From: Mucilaginibacter_A sp041088075
GTDB lineage: Bacteria > Bacteroidota > Bacteroidia > Sphingobacteriales > Sphingobacteriaceae
Assembly: GCF_041088075.1 (NCBI RefSeq)
Contig: NZ_JBGCVY010000047.1
Coordinates: 36,216 to 100,215, forward strand
DNA: 64,000 nt
Direction: 5' to 3'
In this document: one piece after another, positions 16,807 to 24,951 of the stretch
Layout of the letters: every line of letters starts with the position of its first letter
Numbering within the stretch: position 1 is the stretch's first letter
Program-made: the position numbers and the translations under genes
Notes under the pieces: generated by a model
What the model saw: the letters and a program-made list of their open reading frames with translations, nothing else
Database searches by the model: none
Told to the model about the DNA's origin: nothing

Positions 16807-17652
16807 ATGAACCAACACATCAAACAGGAAACCTTTTTAATCCCCGGTTCTTCCGGCCGGAATATGCTGGCCGATATCACTTACGATATTCGGGAAAAAC
16901 ATGCACCTTTGGTCATTTTTGCGCATGGTTTTAAAGGCTTTAAAGATTGGGGAACGCATAATTTAGTGGCGCAATATTTTGCCGGACAAGGTTTCCGCTT
17001 CTTAAAGTTCAACTTTTCGCACAACGGCACCACGCCCGAACATCCGATGGATTTTGTTGACCTGGAAGCTTTCAGCGACAATACTTTTTCCATCGAACTG
17101 GAAGATTTAAAACTGGTGATTGATTTTGCCACCAACGGCGCCAATTTTATGCCGGTAAAAACAGTATCGCTAATCGGCCACAGCATGGGCGGCGGCATCA
17201 GCATCATCAAAGCAGCAGAAGATGCGCGTGTAGAAAAACTGATCACCTGGGCTTCCGTTGCTGATTTTCACAATTTATGGCCGAGAGAAATAGAAGCACA
17301 ATGGCGGCTGACCAACGTACTGTATTTCCCCAATTCGCGTACCGGGCAGCAAATGCCGGTAAAAGCAACTTTGCTGGACGACCTCGACCAAAACTCGAAA
17401 CGTTTAAATATTCTTTTGGCTGCCGCCGAAGTAAAACAACCCTGGCTCATTGTTCATGGCGATGCCGACCCGACTGTCAACGTAAACCAAGCGTTGCAAC
17501 TGAACAGAAAGCAGCCAAAATCCGACTTGGTTGTTGCACCCGGCGCCAACCATACTTTTAATGCCCATCATCCCTACTTGGAAGATTTTTTGCCTACAAG
17601 TTTGGAACAGGTTTGTGAAGTTAGTGCCGGGTTTTTGAAGGGAAAAGTTTAG
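16807..17652 (+). CDS. Alpha/beta hydrolase, serine type
   Basis: 281 residues. The oxyanion-loop region LVIFAHGFKGFKDWGTHN is at about 36-53. The nucleophile Ser lies in the elbow SLIGHSMGGGISIIKAA at about 121-137. The catalytic Asp is probably in WLIVHGDADPTVNV and the His in GANHTFNAHHPYLED. No signal peptide, so cytoplasmic. Substrate unknown; the layout resembles BAAT/dienelactone-like serine esterases. A motif lies directly upstream of the ATG and the tail-2 version follows the stop. Confidence 0.9.
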   Translation: MNQHIKQETFLIPGSSGRNMLADITYDIREKHAPLVIFAHGFKGFKDWGTHNLVAQYFAGQGFRFLKFNFSHNGTTPEHPMDFVDLEAFSDNTFSIELEDLKLVIDFATNGANFMPVKTVSLIGHSMGGGISIIKAAEDARVEKLITWASVADFHNLWPREIEAQWRLTNVLYFPNSRTGQQMPVKATLLDDLDQNSKRLNILLAAAEVKQPWLIVHGDADPTVNVNQALQLNRKQPKSDLVVAPGANHTFNAHHPYLEDFLPTSLEQVCEVSAGFLKGKV

Positions 17653-17668
17653 TTGATAAAAACAGTAT
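17653..17668 (+). repeat. Dispersed motif, ACAGTAT tail
   Basis: TTGATAAAAACAGTAT directly after the hydrolase stop codon. No T-tract is recognisable on its left. Confidence 0.6.
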
Positions 17669-17708
17669 CAAAAAAATCAAAAGTTTGATTCTTTTGCAAA
17701 AATATTTG

Positions 17709-18098
17709 TTAATCAATGATATTTAGTAAATCAACCCGATCAAAATGTTTTCTGTTTAAAGTACTAAAAGATAGATTATTGGCAATCGCTGTGGCCGCAA
17801 TAAATAAATCTGCCAGGTCAATTAGGTTACGATTTTGCTTTAAAATTCGATTTATCGCTACTGCCTTTTTCACTACGTTTTGATCAAAAGGCAAAACTTT
17901 AACTTTGTTTAAGAATTTATCCCAAAAAGGAATTTGTTCTGGTGTAGCACCTGAGTAAATCTCATATTCTGTTACAGAAGATATTTGAAATACAAACCCC
18001 TGTAATGCAAGGTGTACAAACTTTGAATTGACTTTATTTGATTTTCGGAAATAATCAATTAAAATGGAGGTATCAATTAGAATTATTTTGTTCTCCAT
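17709..18098 (-). CDS. PIN-domain ribonuclease toxin (VapC-like)
   Basis: 129 residues. IILIDTSILIDYFRKSNK gives the first acidic ligands, SVTEYEIYSGA the central Glu, and NLIDLADLFIAATAIANN with STLNRKHFDRV the C-terminal acidic cluster. This is the classical VapC layout, expected to cleave RNA. The start overlaps the upstream small gene by 16 bp, the standard antitoxin-toxin arrangement. Second toxin-antitoxin pair of the window. Confidence 0.85.
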   Translation of the reverse strand: MENKIILIDTSILIDYFRKSNKVNSKFVHLALQGFVFQISSVTEYEIYSGATPEQIPFWDKFLNKVKVLPFDQNVVKKAVAINRILKQNRNLIDLADLFIAATAIANNLSFSTLNRKHFDRVDLLNIID

Positions 18099-18313
18099 TG
18101 ATTGATGGCTTTACGGGTTTCTGCAATTTCATTTAACTGCTCTTCGCTAAATGTTGGCCCGGATAAAAGCAACTTTATAAAATCAGTATCAGGCTCCATT
18201 TGAACAGGCAAATTCTTTTCAACTTCCGCTTTTAACTCATTCCATTGTGGCACAGGTAGCTTTTTAGCTAACTGCACCAGTTGATTAAAATCTATATCTA
18301 CTTGTACTTGCAT
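18083..18313 (-). CDS. Putative antitoxin of the PIN toxin
   Basis: 76 residues from the ATG at 18313 (MQVQVDIDFNQLVQLAKKLP). An in-frame ATG at 18343 adds ten residues that look like leader. The middle, VPQWNELKAEVEKNL, and the C-terminal helix EEQLNEIAETRKAINQWRTK resemble small helical antitoxins of Bacteroidota. The assignment rests mainly on its 16-bp overlap with the toxin gene. Confidence 0.7.
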   Translation of the reverse strand: MQVQVDIDFNQLVQLAKKLPVPQWNELKAEVEKNLPVQMEPDTDFIKLLLSGPTFSEEQLNEIAETRKAINQWRTK

Positions 18314-18352
18314 AATTCGACTATTAAAATACCTGTATGGCATTTACAAAAT

Positions 18353-18694
18353 TTACTCGATAAAAACAGTATCGCCACCAACCGTATATTTCAAAGTTCG
18401 ATTTTTTGAACCCTTAACTACACTTACCTTTTTATCAAAAGTATAACTATTTAATCCTTTCGCTAAAACCTGATGGTTCTTCTGGTCATAAAACACCTGA
18501 TCGGCTTTCACATTTAGGCCGTTTATTTCAAATTCAACTTTTCCATACAAGTTGATACTTTGATTAATTTGATCGGCAACGATAGAATCCTGGGCACTGT
18601 ATTTTGCTTTGGGTTGCTCCGGAAGTTTGTACAAACTTTGCGAATAGCTTTTGAAAGCCATCAAAACAAACAGCACTGAAAATAAAGTTTTCAT
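18353..18694 (-). CDS. Small secreted protein of unknown function
   Basis: 113 residues from the ATG at 18694. The signal peptide MKTLFSVLFVLMAFKSYSQ ends in SQ. The body (INLYGKVEFEINGLNVKADQ, VFYDQKNHQVLAKGLNSYTF) has the beta-strand periodicity of OstA/LptA-like repeats, a weak resemblance only. The last codons (GGDTVFIE) run into a dispersed motif with the ACAGTAT tail at 18350-18372. Its stop codon therefore lies inside the motif. Confidence 0.6.
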   Translation of the reverse strand: MKTLFSVLFVLMAFKSYSQSLYKLPEQPKAKYSAQDSIVADQINQSINLYGKVEFEINGLNVKADQVFYDQKNHQVLAKGLNSYTFDKKVSVVKGSKNRTLKYTVGGDTVFIE

Positions 18695-18734
18695 ACAAAT
18701 AAATTTAAGCACTAATCTAAAGAAAATTTACAGT

Positions 18735-20474
18735 TTAAATTACATCCTTAATATGCTTGTAATTGGCTTTCACCGTATCCAAAACTTCGTCCACATTTCC
18801 ATCTAAAATCATTTTGCTCATGGACAAGGCCATACCTTTTACCTGCGCAAATTCTATTTTTGGCGGCATGGCCAAAGCATTTGGGTCAGTCATCACGTTG
18901 ACCAATGCCGGGCCGTCAAACGCAAAAGCTTGTTGGATGGCTTGCTGCAAATTGTCAGGTTCGTTTACGGTGATTCCTTTTATGCCAAAGGCAGCGGCAA
19001 CGGCGGCAAAATCCGGGTTGGCCATATCGGTTTGCCAGTCGGGCAGGCCGGCCACTTCCATTTCCAGCTTCACCATGCCCAATGATTTGTTGTTGAAAAC
19101 GATCAGTTTCACGGGCAATTTGTATTGAACGATGGTAGCCAGATCGCCCAGCAACATCGAAAGCCCGCCATCACCACAAAAAGCAATTACCTGCCGGTTT
19201 GGAAAAGCCAATGCTGCACCAATGGCCTGTGGCATCGCGTTCGCCATCGAGCCGTGGTTGAACGAACCGATCATGCTTCTTTTACCGGTCGAATTTATGT
19301 AACGCGCGCCCCAAACGCAGCACATGCCGGTGTCCATGGTAAAAATAGCGTCCTGATCGGCCAGTTTATCAATCGTAGCCGCCACAAATTCCGGGTGGAT
19401 GGCATTTTTTTCGCCGCGGTCATCCACGTAAGTCTGCATTTTCTCTTTCACTTTTCCGTAAAATTCCAACTGGCTTTGCAAAAAGCTGTCGTCGGTTTTA
19501 GGCGATAAAAGAGGCATCAGCGTTTTTAAAGTATGTTTGATATCGCCGCACAAACCCATTGTTAATTTGGCACGACGGCCCAAACGCTCGGGTTTTGTGT
19601 CAATTTGTACAATCTTGTTTTTGGTGGGCATAAAATTGACGTAAGGAAAATCGGTGCCAAGAAGAATGACCAAATCCGATTCGTGCATGCTGTGGTAAGC
19701 AGAAGGCAGGCCGAGCAAACCCGTCATGCCAACTTCGTACGGGTTATCGTGCTGGATAAACATTTTGCCGCGGTAAGAAAAGCCAACCGTAGCTTTCAGT
19801 TTGGCGGCCAGTTCTACCACTTCGTCGTGCGCACCGGCAACGCCAATGCCACAAAAAATCGTGATTTTATGGTTTTCGCCGATTAGGGCCGCCAGTTCCT
19901 GCAACTCCTTGTCTGACGGGCGGGTTAAAGGTTCCGGCCGGTAAAAGTGCATCGAAGTTTCGCTTTCTTCGGCATCTTTGCTGGTCAAATCGCCGGGGAT
20001 CCCGATTACCGAAACGCCTTTCCGGTTCATTGCATATTGGATGCCGGCCTGCAGCATCCGCGGCAACTGCATGGGCGTAATGGCCACTTGGTTGTAATAG
20101 CTGCAATCGTCAAACAGTTTGATGGTGTTGGTTTCCTGAAAATATTCGGTGCCAAACTCTTGCGACATGATGGTGGAAGCAATGGCCAAAACCGGCGCGC
20201 CCGAACGATGGGCATCGTACAAACCGTTGATCAAATGTACATGGCCCGGCCCACTGCTGCCTGCGCAACAAGCCAGTTCGCCCGTGAGTTGCGCTTCGGC
20301 ACCGGCGGCGTAGGCACCAACCTCTTCGTGCCGCACGTGTACCCACTGTATTTTTCCGCTGGTGTGCACGGCATCATTGATGTGGTTTAACGAATCGCCG
20401 GTTACGGCGTATATACGTTTTACGCCGGCCTCGGCCAGCATGTTTACAATTTGGTATGAAACTGTTTTTGCCAT
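18735..20474 (-). CDS. poxB: Thiamine-diphosphate-dependent pyruvate oxidase/dehydrogenase (PoxB-like)
   Basis: 579 residues, near the length of pyruvate:quinone oxidoreductases. The N-terminal domain reads GVKRIYAVTGDSLNHINDAV, RHEEVGAYAAGAEAQLTGEL with the catalytic Glu at about 50, then CAGSSGPGHVHLINGLYDAH, all PoxB-like. The C-terminal diphosphate site is VIAFCGDGGLSMLLGDLATI followed by the NNKS metal ligand. Expected reaction: pyruvate to acetate and CO2 with electrons to quinone at the membrane. A minus-oriented motif at 19273-19286 encodes GKRSM in the cofactor domain; a degenerate one lies at 19504-19517. Confidence 0.88.
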   Translation of the reverse strand: MAKTVSYQIVNMLAEAGVKRIYAVTGDSLNHINDAVHTSGKIQWVHVRHEEVGAYAAGAEAQLTGELACCAGSSGPGHVHLINGLYDAHRSGAPVLAIASTIMSQEFGTEYFQETNTIKLFDDCSYYNQVAITPMQLPRMLQAGIQYAMNRKGVSVIGIPGDLTSKDAEESETSMHFYRPEPLTRPSDKELQELAALIGENHKITIFCGIGVAGAHDEVVELAAKLKATVGFSYRGKMFIQHDNPYEVGMTGLLGLPSAYHSMHESDLVILLGTDFPYVNFMPTKNKIVQIDTKPERLGRRAKLTMGLCGDIKHTLKTLMPLLSPKTDDSFLQSQLEFYGKVKEKMQTYVDDRGEKNAIHPEFVAATIDKLADQDAIFTMDTGMCCVWGARYINSTGKRSMIGSFNHGSMANAMPQAIGAALAFPNRQVIAFCGDGGLSMLLGDLATIVQYKLPVKLIVFNNKSLGMVKLEMEVAGLPDWQTDMANPDFAAVAAAFGIKGITVNEPDNLQQAIQQAFAFDGPALVNVMTDPNALAMPPKIEFAQVKGMALSMSKMILDGNVDEVLDTVKANYKHIKDVI

Positions 20475-20888
20475 GGTGTTTTTTGGGTTAGTGGGAGTTC
20501 AACGATCTGCTTTAAACTAAACTGCAATTGGCAGGCACTGTTTTTAAAAACATTGTTTTCTGCGGAGAATGTTACAATAGAAAGGTAGGCGAGCGGCCGC
20601 GTGAGGGATAGCAGCGGAAAGCCCGCAGCGAGGCACGAGCGAGGACTTGGAGCGGATAGCCCGACCCGCAGGGGCACGCCCAAAAAATGTCCAAAAGCTG
20701 GTAAGTCCGGAAGTCGGAAAAGTCGGAAAGTTTGGACTGCGGTAAAATATTTGTTCTTGAACACACCAATTTTAGGTTGATAAAAGAAGCATCGGATAAT
20801 TGAGAAAAATGAATCAAGACACCAGGAATATTTTCTGTAATTTTGATACAAAAGCGATTAACTTTTATCAATCAAAACACATTTAACT
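20475..20888. repeat. GC-rich dispersed repeat, shadow ORFs and one motif
   Basis: No gene is supported over this 414-bp gap. 20580-20700 is much more GC-rich than its surroundings and carries repeated AGCGGAAAGCCCGC, AGCGGATAGCCCGACCC and GGGGCACGCCC words with internal symmetry. It looks like a dispersed structured repeat of Bacteroidota rather than a gene. 20700-20745 continues with AAGTCGGAAAAGTCGG words. A full-length motif lies at 20767-20792 (CAATTTTAGGTT then GATAAAAGAAGCAT). A weak TAATTTTG element at 20838-20845 may be the promoter of the next gene; no good TTG lies upstream. Confidence 0.65.
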
Positions 20889-21095
20889 ATGAAAATACTG
20901 CTGGATATTGAGGAAGGCAAAGTTCCGTTTATGATGGAACTGTTAGAAAATTTACATTTTGTTAAAGCCAAGCCACTTACCGCATACAAAGCTGAAGTTT
21001 TGGAAGGCGTTAAAGAAGCGGTGGAAGAAATGAACCTGATTAAACAAGGCAAGCTAAAAGGAACGCCGGCAAGAGCGCTTTTGGATGAACTTTGA
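20889..21095 (+). CDS. Putative antitoxin of a RelE/ParE-type pair
   Basis: 68 residues. MKILLDIEEGKVPFMMELLE is a short beta strand plus helix, followed by a helix (KAEVLEGVKEAVEEMNLIKQ) and a tail (GKLKGTPARALLDEL). This is the common form of small antitoxins that precede RelE-type toxins in Bacteroidota. It overlaps the toxin start by 11 bp. Confidence 0.75.
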   Translation: MKILLDIEEGKVPFMMELLENLHFVKAKPLTAYKAEVLEGVKEAVEEMNLIKQGKLKGTPARALLDEL

Positions 21096-21411
21096 AGTAA
21101 TTGCAATCCCGAGGTTTAGACGTGATTTAAAAAAACTTTCCAAGAAATACGTTTCGTTAAAAACAGAATATGCCGAATTGATTTCTGTTTTAGAACACGA
21201 ACCAGAACAAGGCGTACCGATAGGCAACAATTGTTTTAAAATACGTTTGGCAATTGCTTCTAAAAGTAAAGGCAAATTGGGCGGAGCAAGAGTGATTATT
21301 TGCGTTCGGGTTTCTGAAACTACGGTTTACTTGTTAACTATTTATGATAAGAACGAGAAAGAAAACATCTCCAACAGCGAACTCCTGGATTTATTGAAAG
21401 AAATAGAATAG
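21085..21411 (+). CDS. RelE/ParE-family toxin
   Basis: 108 residues. FEVIAIPRFRRDLKKLSKKY at the N-terminus, then KIRLAIASKSKGKLGGARVI and VYLLTIYDKNEKENIS, match the RelE/ParE/HigB fold with a conserved basic face and YDK. Expected target is translating mRNA or gyrase; the subfamily cannot be told. Translationally coupled to the upstream antitoxin. Third toxin-antitoxin pair. Confidence 0.83.
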   Translation: MNFEVIAIPRFRRDLKKLSKKYVSLKTEYAELISVLEHEPEQGVPIGNNCFKIRLAIASKSKGKLGGARVIICVRVSETTVYLLTIYDKNEKENISNSELLDLLKEIE

Positions 21412-21420
21412 TGATAGGTG

Positions 21421-21452
21421 TTGATTTTTCTTTCTTTTAAATGTTATTTTTG
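21421..21452 (+). promoter_or_regulatory. Bacteroidota housekeeping promoter upstream of Uma2 gene
   Basis: TTG at 21421-21423, a 21-bp spacer, then TATTTTTG at 21445-21452. This matches the -33 TTG / -7 TAnnTTTG consensus of the Bacteroidota major sigma factor. The start codon is 20 bp downstream. Confidence 0.6.
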
Positions 21453-21471
21453 ATTAATAACAAAGACGAAC

Positions 21472-22062
21472 ATGCAACTAAGCGACCTCGATTTTAACAA
21501 AACCTACACCTACGCCGATTATTTGACCTGGACTTTTGATGAGCGGCTGGAAATTTTAAAAGGTAAATTGTTTAAAATGACACCTGCGCCAAACAGGTTT
21601 CACCAAAGATTATCAGGAATAATTTTTAAAAAGCTTTCGGTGTTTTTAGAACGGAAACCTTGTCATGTTTATTCGGCACCTTTTGATGTCCGGCTTTCGA
21701 GGAAAAACGCTGCCGATCAAACCGTTACCACAGTTTTTCAGCCGGATATTTGTGTGGTTTGTGATTTGACAAAATTGGACGACCGTGGTTGTGTTGGCGC
21801 GCCGGATATTGTAGTGGAAATCCTTTCGCCTGGCAACAACAAAAAAGAACTGCGCAACAAGTTTGAGATTTACGAGGAAGCAGGGATTAAAGAATACTGG
21901 GTTGTTTGGCCGGTAGAACAAACTGCGTTGCAATATACTTTAAATGCAGAAGGAAAGTATGTGGCCTCACTAATTTTGGCCGCAGGCGATAAACTCGCTA
22001 CGCCAATTTTGCCGGGATTTGTTTTGGATTTGGAGGAAGTTTTTGAGGAAGCATCATTGTAA
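21472..22062 (+). CDS. Uma2-family (DUF820) restriction-endonuclease-fold protein
   Basis: 196 residues. The PD-(D/E)XK core is visible: PDICVVCDLTKLDDRGCVGA, then PDIVVEILSPGNNKKELRNK, then FEIYEEAGIKEYWVVWP. The N-terminal FDERLEILKGKLFKM is also typical of the family. Uma2 proteins are common in cyanobacteria and Bacteroidota; their nuclease activity and targets are mostly untested. It has its own promoter and is followed 8 bp later by the TonB-like gene. Confidence 0.88.
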   Translation: MQLSDLDFNKTYTYADYLTWTFDERLEILKGKLFKMTPAPNRFHQRLSGIIFKKLSVFLERKPCHVYSAPFDVRLSRKNAADQTVTTVFQPDICVVCDLTKLDDRGCVGAPDIVVEILSPGNNKKELRNKFEIYEEAGIKEYWVVWPVEQTALQYTLNAEGKYVASLILAAGDKLATPILPGFVLDLEEVFEEASL

Positions 22063-22070
22063 AACTAATT

Positions 22071-22721
22071 ATGGAAAACCAACCGATTGCCCGTTTAAAC
22101 TTTACCTGCAACCGCAAATGGGAAGAAATGACGCCCGTAGCAGGCGGCCGTTTCTGCAACAGTTGCCAGAAAAAAGTGGTTGATTTTACCGATAAAACGA
22201 ATGATGAAATTGCAGCTTATTTGATGGGCAGCACAACGCAAGTTTGCGGCAGGTTCCAGCAATCTCAATTGGTTCCTGCTCCTCCAAAGCCAATTTGGAA
22301 ACGATGGCTTTCGGCCGCGGCCATGTTTGCTGCTGTTTTTATGGGGATAAAAGAAGCATCGGCACAAAAAGTTGTTCAAACTGATTCTGTTTCAAATCAA
22401 CAAAAAAATCCAGGAAGTTTTCTTGGAGCCATTGAAATGTTGCCGAATTTTCCAGGTGGAGAAGCCGCTTTTGCTGCTTACCTGCATAAAAACCTTCGTT
22501 CGCCAAAAGGTGTTAAAGGAAGAGTTACTACCGCTTTTGTGGTAGAAAAAGATGGTTCATTAACAGACATTCGGATTTTAAAAGGCTTGAACAAAGAAGC
22601 TGATGAGGAAGCCATCCGGGTTTTAAAGGAAAGCCCAAAGTGGAAACCTGGCAGCCAACTGGGTATTGTAACAAGAACTGCTTACACTATGCCGATTACT
22701 TTCAATAATAAACAGCAATAG
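22071..22721 (+). CDS. TonB C-terminal-domain protein with N-terminal Cys motif
   Basis: 216 residues. The N-terminus ARLNFTCNRKWEEMTPVAGG, then RFCNSCQKKVVDFT, is a Cys-rich module often seen fused to membrane or TonB parts in Bacteroidota. One membrane helix (IWKRWLSAAAMFAAVFMG) is at about 76-93. The TonB-type C-terminal domain lies at about 130-216 (GRVTTAFVVEKDGSLTDIRI, then ADEEAIRVLKESPKWKPG). It may pass energy to outer-membrane receptors. A dispersed motif with T-tract (22336-22359) encodes GIKEAS at the periplasmic face of the helix. Confidence 0.85.
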   Translation: MENQPIARLNFTCNRKWEEMTPVAGGRFCNSCQKKVVDFTDKTNDEIAAYLMGSTTQVCGRFQQSQLVPAPPKPIWKRWLSAAAMFAAVFMGIKEASAQKVVQTDSVSNQQKNPGSFLGAIEMLPNFPGGEAAFAAYLHKNLRSPKGVKGRVTTAFVVEKDGSLTDIRILKGLNKEADEEAIRVLKESPKWKPGSQLGIVTRTAYTMPITFNNKQQ

Positions 22722-22725
22722 AATC

Positions 22726-24837
22726 CTAAACCACTTCCGGTTCAATCCAATTCCCATCCGTTTTAATAATCCCGATCAATTCATCCAAAGCCAAAGCCGA
22801 AGAAACGTTTTTCTTCACCACTTCTTTGCCGCGGTAAAGCGTAATTTTATCCGGGCCGGCGCCAACATAACCATAATCTGCATCGGCCATTTCGCCGGGG
22901 CCGTTTACAATGCAGCCCATAATACCAATTTTTAATCCTTTGAGGTGAGAAGTACGGCTGCGGATCATTTGCGTAGTAATTTGCAAATCGAACAGCGTTC
23001 GGCCGCAACTTGGGCACGAGATATATTCAGTCTTAGAAATCCGCGAACGCGTAGCCTGCAAAATACCAAAAGCGGTAGAAGTGATGGTTTTGGCAGGGAT
23101 TTCGGGCGCATCAATCCAAATGCCATCACCAAAACCATCTACCAGCAAAGCGCCCAGATCGGTGGCGGCATAGAGTTGGAGAAGGGTTGTGAGGTCTGAG
23201 GTGTGAGGTGTGAGACCGGAAGCTGATTGCTGATTGCTGATGGCTGATGGCTCATAGCTCATACCTCCAACCTCATACCTCCTCCTCACAATCACCGGCA
23301 CATCAATACCATTTTTTTGCAGGTAAAAGAAGCATGCGCGCTGATCGGCCATTCCGTGGGCTTCGTCTGTTTCCATCACAAAAACTAAGGTTTGATCGGC
23401 GTTGATCTGCTCAAAAGCTTCGGTTTGCAGGTCCCTGTTTTTGATCCTGACTAAATTTAATGCTACATCTTTTTCTGCGGAAGTATTGAATTCTTTCAAC
23501 GTAAAAACCGGATGGCAGTTCTTTTTATCGGTTAAAAACTGCCAGGTTTTGTAGTTGTACAATTGTTTGAGATTGCCGGGGAAAGCGAATGAAGGCAGTT
23601 CATCCGCCAGGTAAACAAAATCAACCGACTGATCGGCCATGTTGTATTTATCCAGCAAAGGCGAATATAAATAACCGGCATCTGCCAAAATAGCTGGATA
23701 TTTTAAGTTCCTGGCCGAAAAATCAAGCACCACACGCGGCACCATGTGGCCGCCGATAAAAGCGTTTGCTTCGTAGGTTTCGCGCTTCTTGTATTCGTAG
23801 GGAGAGTGAGAAAAGAGCGAAGAAGATAGAGCGGAGAGCGGATTTACAAGTTCAATCCTACCGGCGCGCTCCTCGCTCTTTGCTCCAAATACTGTGTTTG
23901 CTTTTCCTCGCTCCCCGCTCTTCGCTCCCCGCTCCCTGTACCGCTCCACCAAAGCTATCGCAACCGGTGCTTCAAATTCCGGTTCTTCGGTTAAAGAAAC
24001 GCGGACGGTATCGCCCAAACCATCTTCCAACAACGTGCCAATGCCAACTGCTGATTTTATGCGGCCGTCTTCACCGTCGCCGGCTTCGGTTACGCCCAGA
24101 TGCAGCGGATAGTTCATGCCTTCGGCCACCATCGTTTCCACCAGCATCCGGTAAGCCTGAACCATTACTTGCGGGTTGCTGGATTTCATCGAGATCACCA
24201 AATTATAATAATTCAGGCTTTCGCACATTCGGATAAATTCCATTGCCGATTCGACCATACCGCGCGGCGTATCGCCGTACTGGCTCATAATCCTGTCGGA
24301 AAGCGAACCGTGGTTGGTGCCAATGCGCATTGCCGTGCCGTATTCTTTGCAGATGTTGACCAGCGGCGTAAACTTTTTAAAGATGCGCTCCAGCTCATTC
24401 TGATATTCCGATTGCGTGTAAACTAGTTCGTCGAAACGTTTTTTATCGGCATAATTTCCGGGGTTGATGCGCACTTTTTCTACAATGCGTGCCGCAACTT
24501 CGGCCGCGTTTGGTGTGAAGTGGATATCGGCTACCAACGGCACATTGTAACCTTGCTGGCGCAATTGCTTTTTTATTTCAGCCAAGTTTTGTGCTTCTTT
24601 AACGCTTGGCGCCGTAATACGCACATACTCGCAACCGGCTTCTACCATGCGGATGGTTTGCGCTACGGTCCCGGCCGTGTCCATCGTATCCGTTGTGGTC
24701 ATGCTTTGGATGCGGATCGGGTTTGCTCCACCCATCGGCACATCGCCAATCGTTACTTCGCGCGTTAACCAACGCAAATACGTGTTTAAAGAATTGCAAT
24801 AGCGGCCCGGAAGCGATTTGATAATTTCAGCGTTCAT
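22726..24837 (-). CDS. ispG: 4-hydroxy-3-methylbut-2-enyl diphosphate synthase, long Bacteroidota type
   Basis: 703 residues: the three-domain form (barrel, insert domain, Fe-S domain) rather than the ~370-residue E. coli form. Barrel at 20-300 (PIRIQSMTTTDTMDTAGTVA, VPLVADIHFTPNAA, RINPGNYADKKRF, MRIGTNHGSLSDRI). The 4Fe-4S ligands are in YISCPSCGRTLFDLQ and GIMGCIVNGPGEM near the C-terminus. It makes HMBPP in the MEP isoprenoid pathway. Two low-complexity stretches are read through in frame, at about residues 300-345 and 516-559. A plus-strand motif at 23322-23335 encodes ACFFYLQKN. All key residues are intact, so it is probably functional. Confidence 0.95.
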   Translation of the reverse strand: MNAEIIKSLPGRYCNSLNTYLRWLTREVTIGDVPMGGANPIRIQSMTTTDTMDTAGTVAQTIRMVEAGCEYVRITAPSVKEAQNLAEIKKQLRQQGYNVPLVADIHFTPNAAEVAARIVEKVRINPGNYADKKRFDELVYTQSEYQNELERIFKKFTPLVNICKEYGTAMRIGTNHGSLSDRIMSQYGDTPRGMVESAMEFIRMCESLNYYNLVISMKSSNPQVMVQAYRMLVETMVAEGMNYPLHLGVTEAGDGEDGRIKSAVGIGTLLEDGLGDTVRVSLTEEPEFEAPVAIALVERYRERGAKSGERGKANTVFGAKSEERAGRIELVNPLSALSSSLFSHSPYEYKKRETYEANAFIGGHMVPRVVLDFSARNLKYPAILADAGYLYSPLLDKYNMADQSVDFVYLADELPSFAFPGNLKQLYNYKTWQFLTDKKNCHPVFTLKEFNTSAEKDVALNLVRIKNRDLQTEAFEQINADQTLVFVMETDEAHGMADQRACFFYLQKNGIDVPVIVRRRYEVGGMSYEPSAISNQQSASGLTPHTSDLTTLLQLYAATDLGALLVDGFGDGIWIDAPEIPAKTITSTAFGILQATRSRISKTEYISCPSCGRTLFDLQITTQMIRSRTSHLKGLKIGIMGCIVNGPGEMADADYGYVGAGPDKITLYRGKEVVKKNVSSALALDELIGIIKTDGNWIEPEVV
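23160..23290. repeat. Low-complexity repeat inserted in frame in ispG
   Basis: Runs of GGTCTGAGGTGTGAGGTGTG, GCTGATTGCTGATTGCTGAT, GGCTCATAGCTCATACCTCC and CATACCTCC. They encode a stretch (RRYEVGGMSYEPSAISNQQS) foreign to the rest of IspG. The same words form intergenic repeats at 52736-52890 and 29883-29999. Confidence 0.75.
23800..23940. repeat. GAGCGAAGAGCG-type low-complexity repeat inserted in frame in ispG
   Basis: GGGAGAGTGAGAAAAGAGCG and GAGCGGAGAGCGG on one side, GCGCTCCTCGCTCTTTGCTC and CTCGCTCCCCGCTCTTCGCT on the other: an imperfect inverted repeat of about 140 bp. It encodes RERGAKSGERGKAN and following, with no resemblance to IspG, at the junction between barrel and insert domain. 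Confidence 0.75.
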
Positions 24838-24883
24838 GCTTCAAAATAAAGGATACAAAAGTAAGCATTCTTACGGCAAGACT

Positions 24884-24908
24884 GATTTTTAGGTGGTAAA
24901 AGAAGTAT
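24884..24908 (+). repeat. Dispersed motif, GAAGTAT tail
   Basis: GATTTTTAGGTG then GTAAAAGAAGTAT, in the divergent gap between ispG and the next toxin-antitoxin pair. Confidence 0.75.
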
Positions 24909-24918
24909 CAAATAACTT

Positions 24919-24947
24919 TTGATTCATCTTTTAAAAAAGTAAATTTG
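24919..24947 (+). promoter_or_regulatory. Possible promoter of the Phd-like/RelE pair
   Basis: TTG at 24919-24921 and TAAATTTG at 24940-24947 match the Bacteroidota consensus with an 18-bp spacer, slightly short. The start codon follows 4 bp later, so transcription would be nearly leaderless. Confidence 0.35.
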
Positions 24948-24951
24948 AATT

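Noticed and set aside
20444..20871. Two overlapping minus-strand frames of about 100-135 residues
   Set aside because: They translate a GC-rich repeat and a motif and overlap the poxB start; no protein features.
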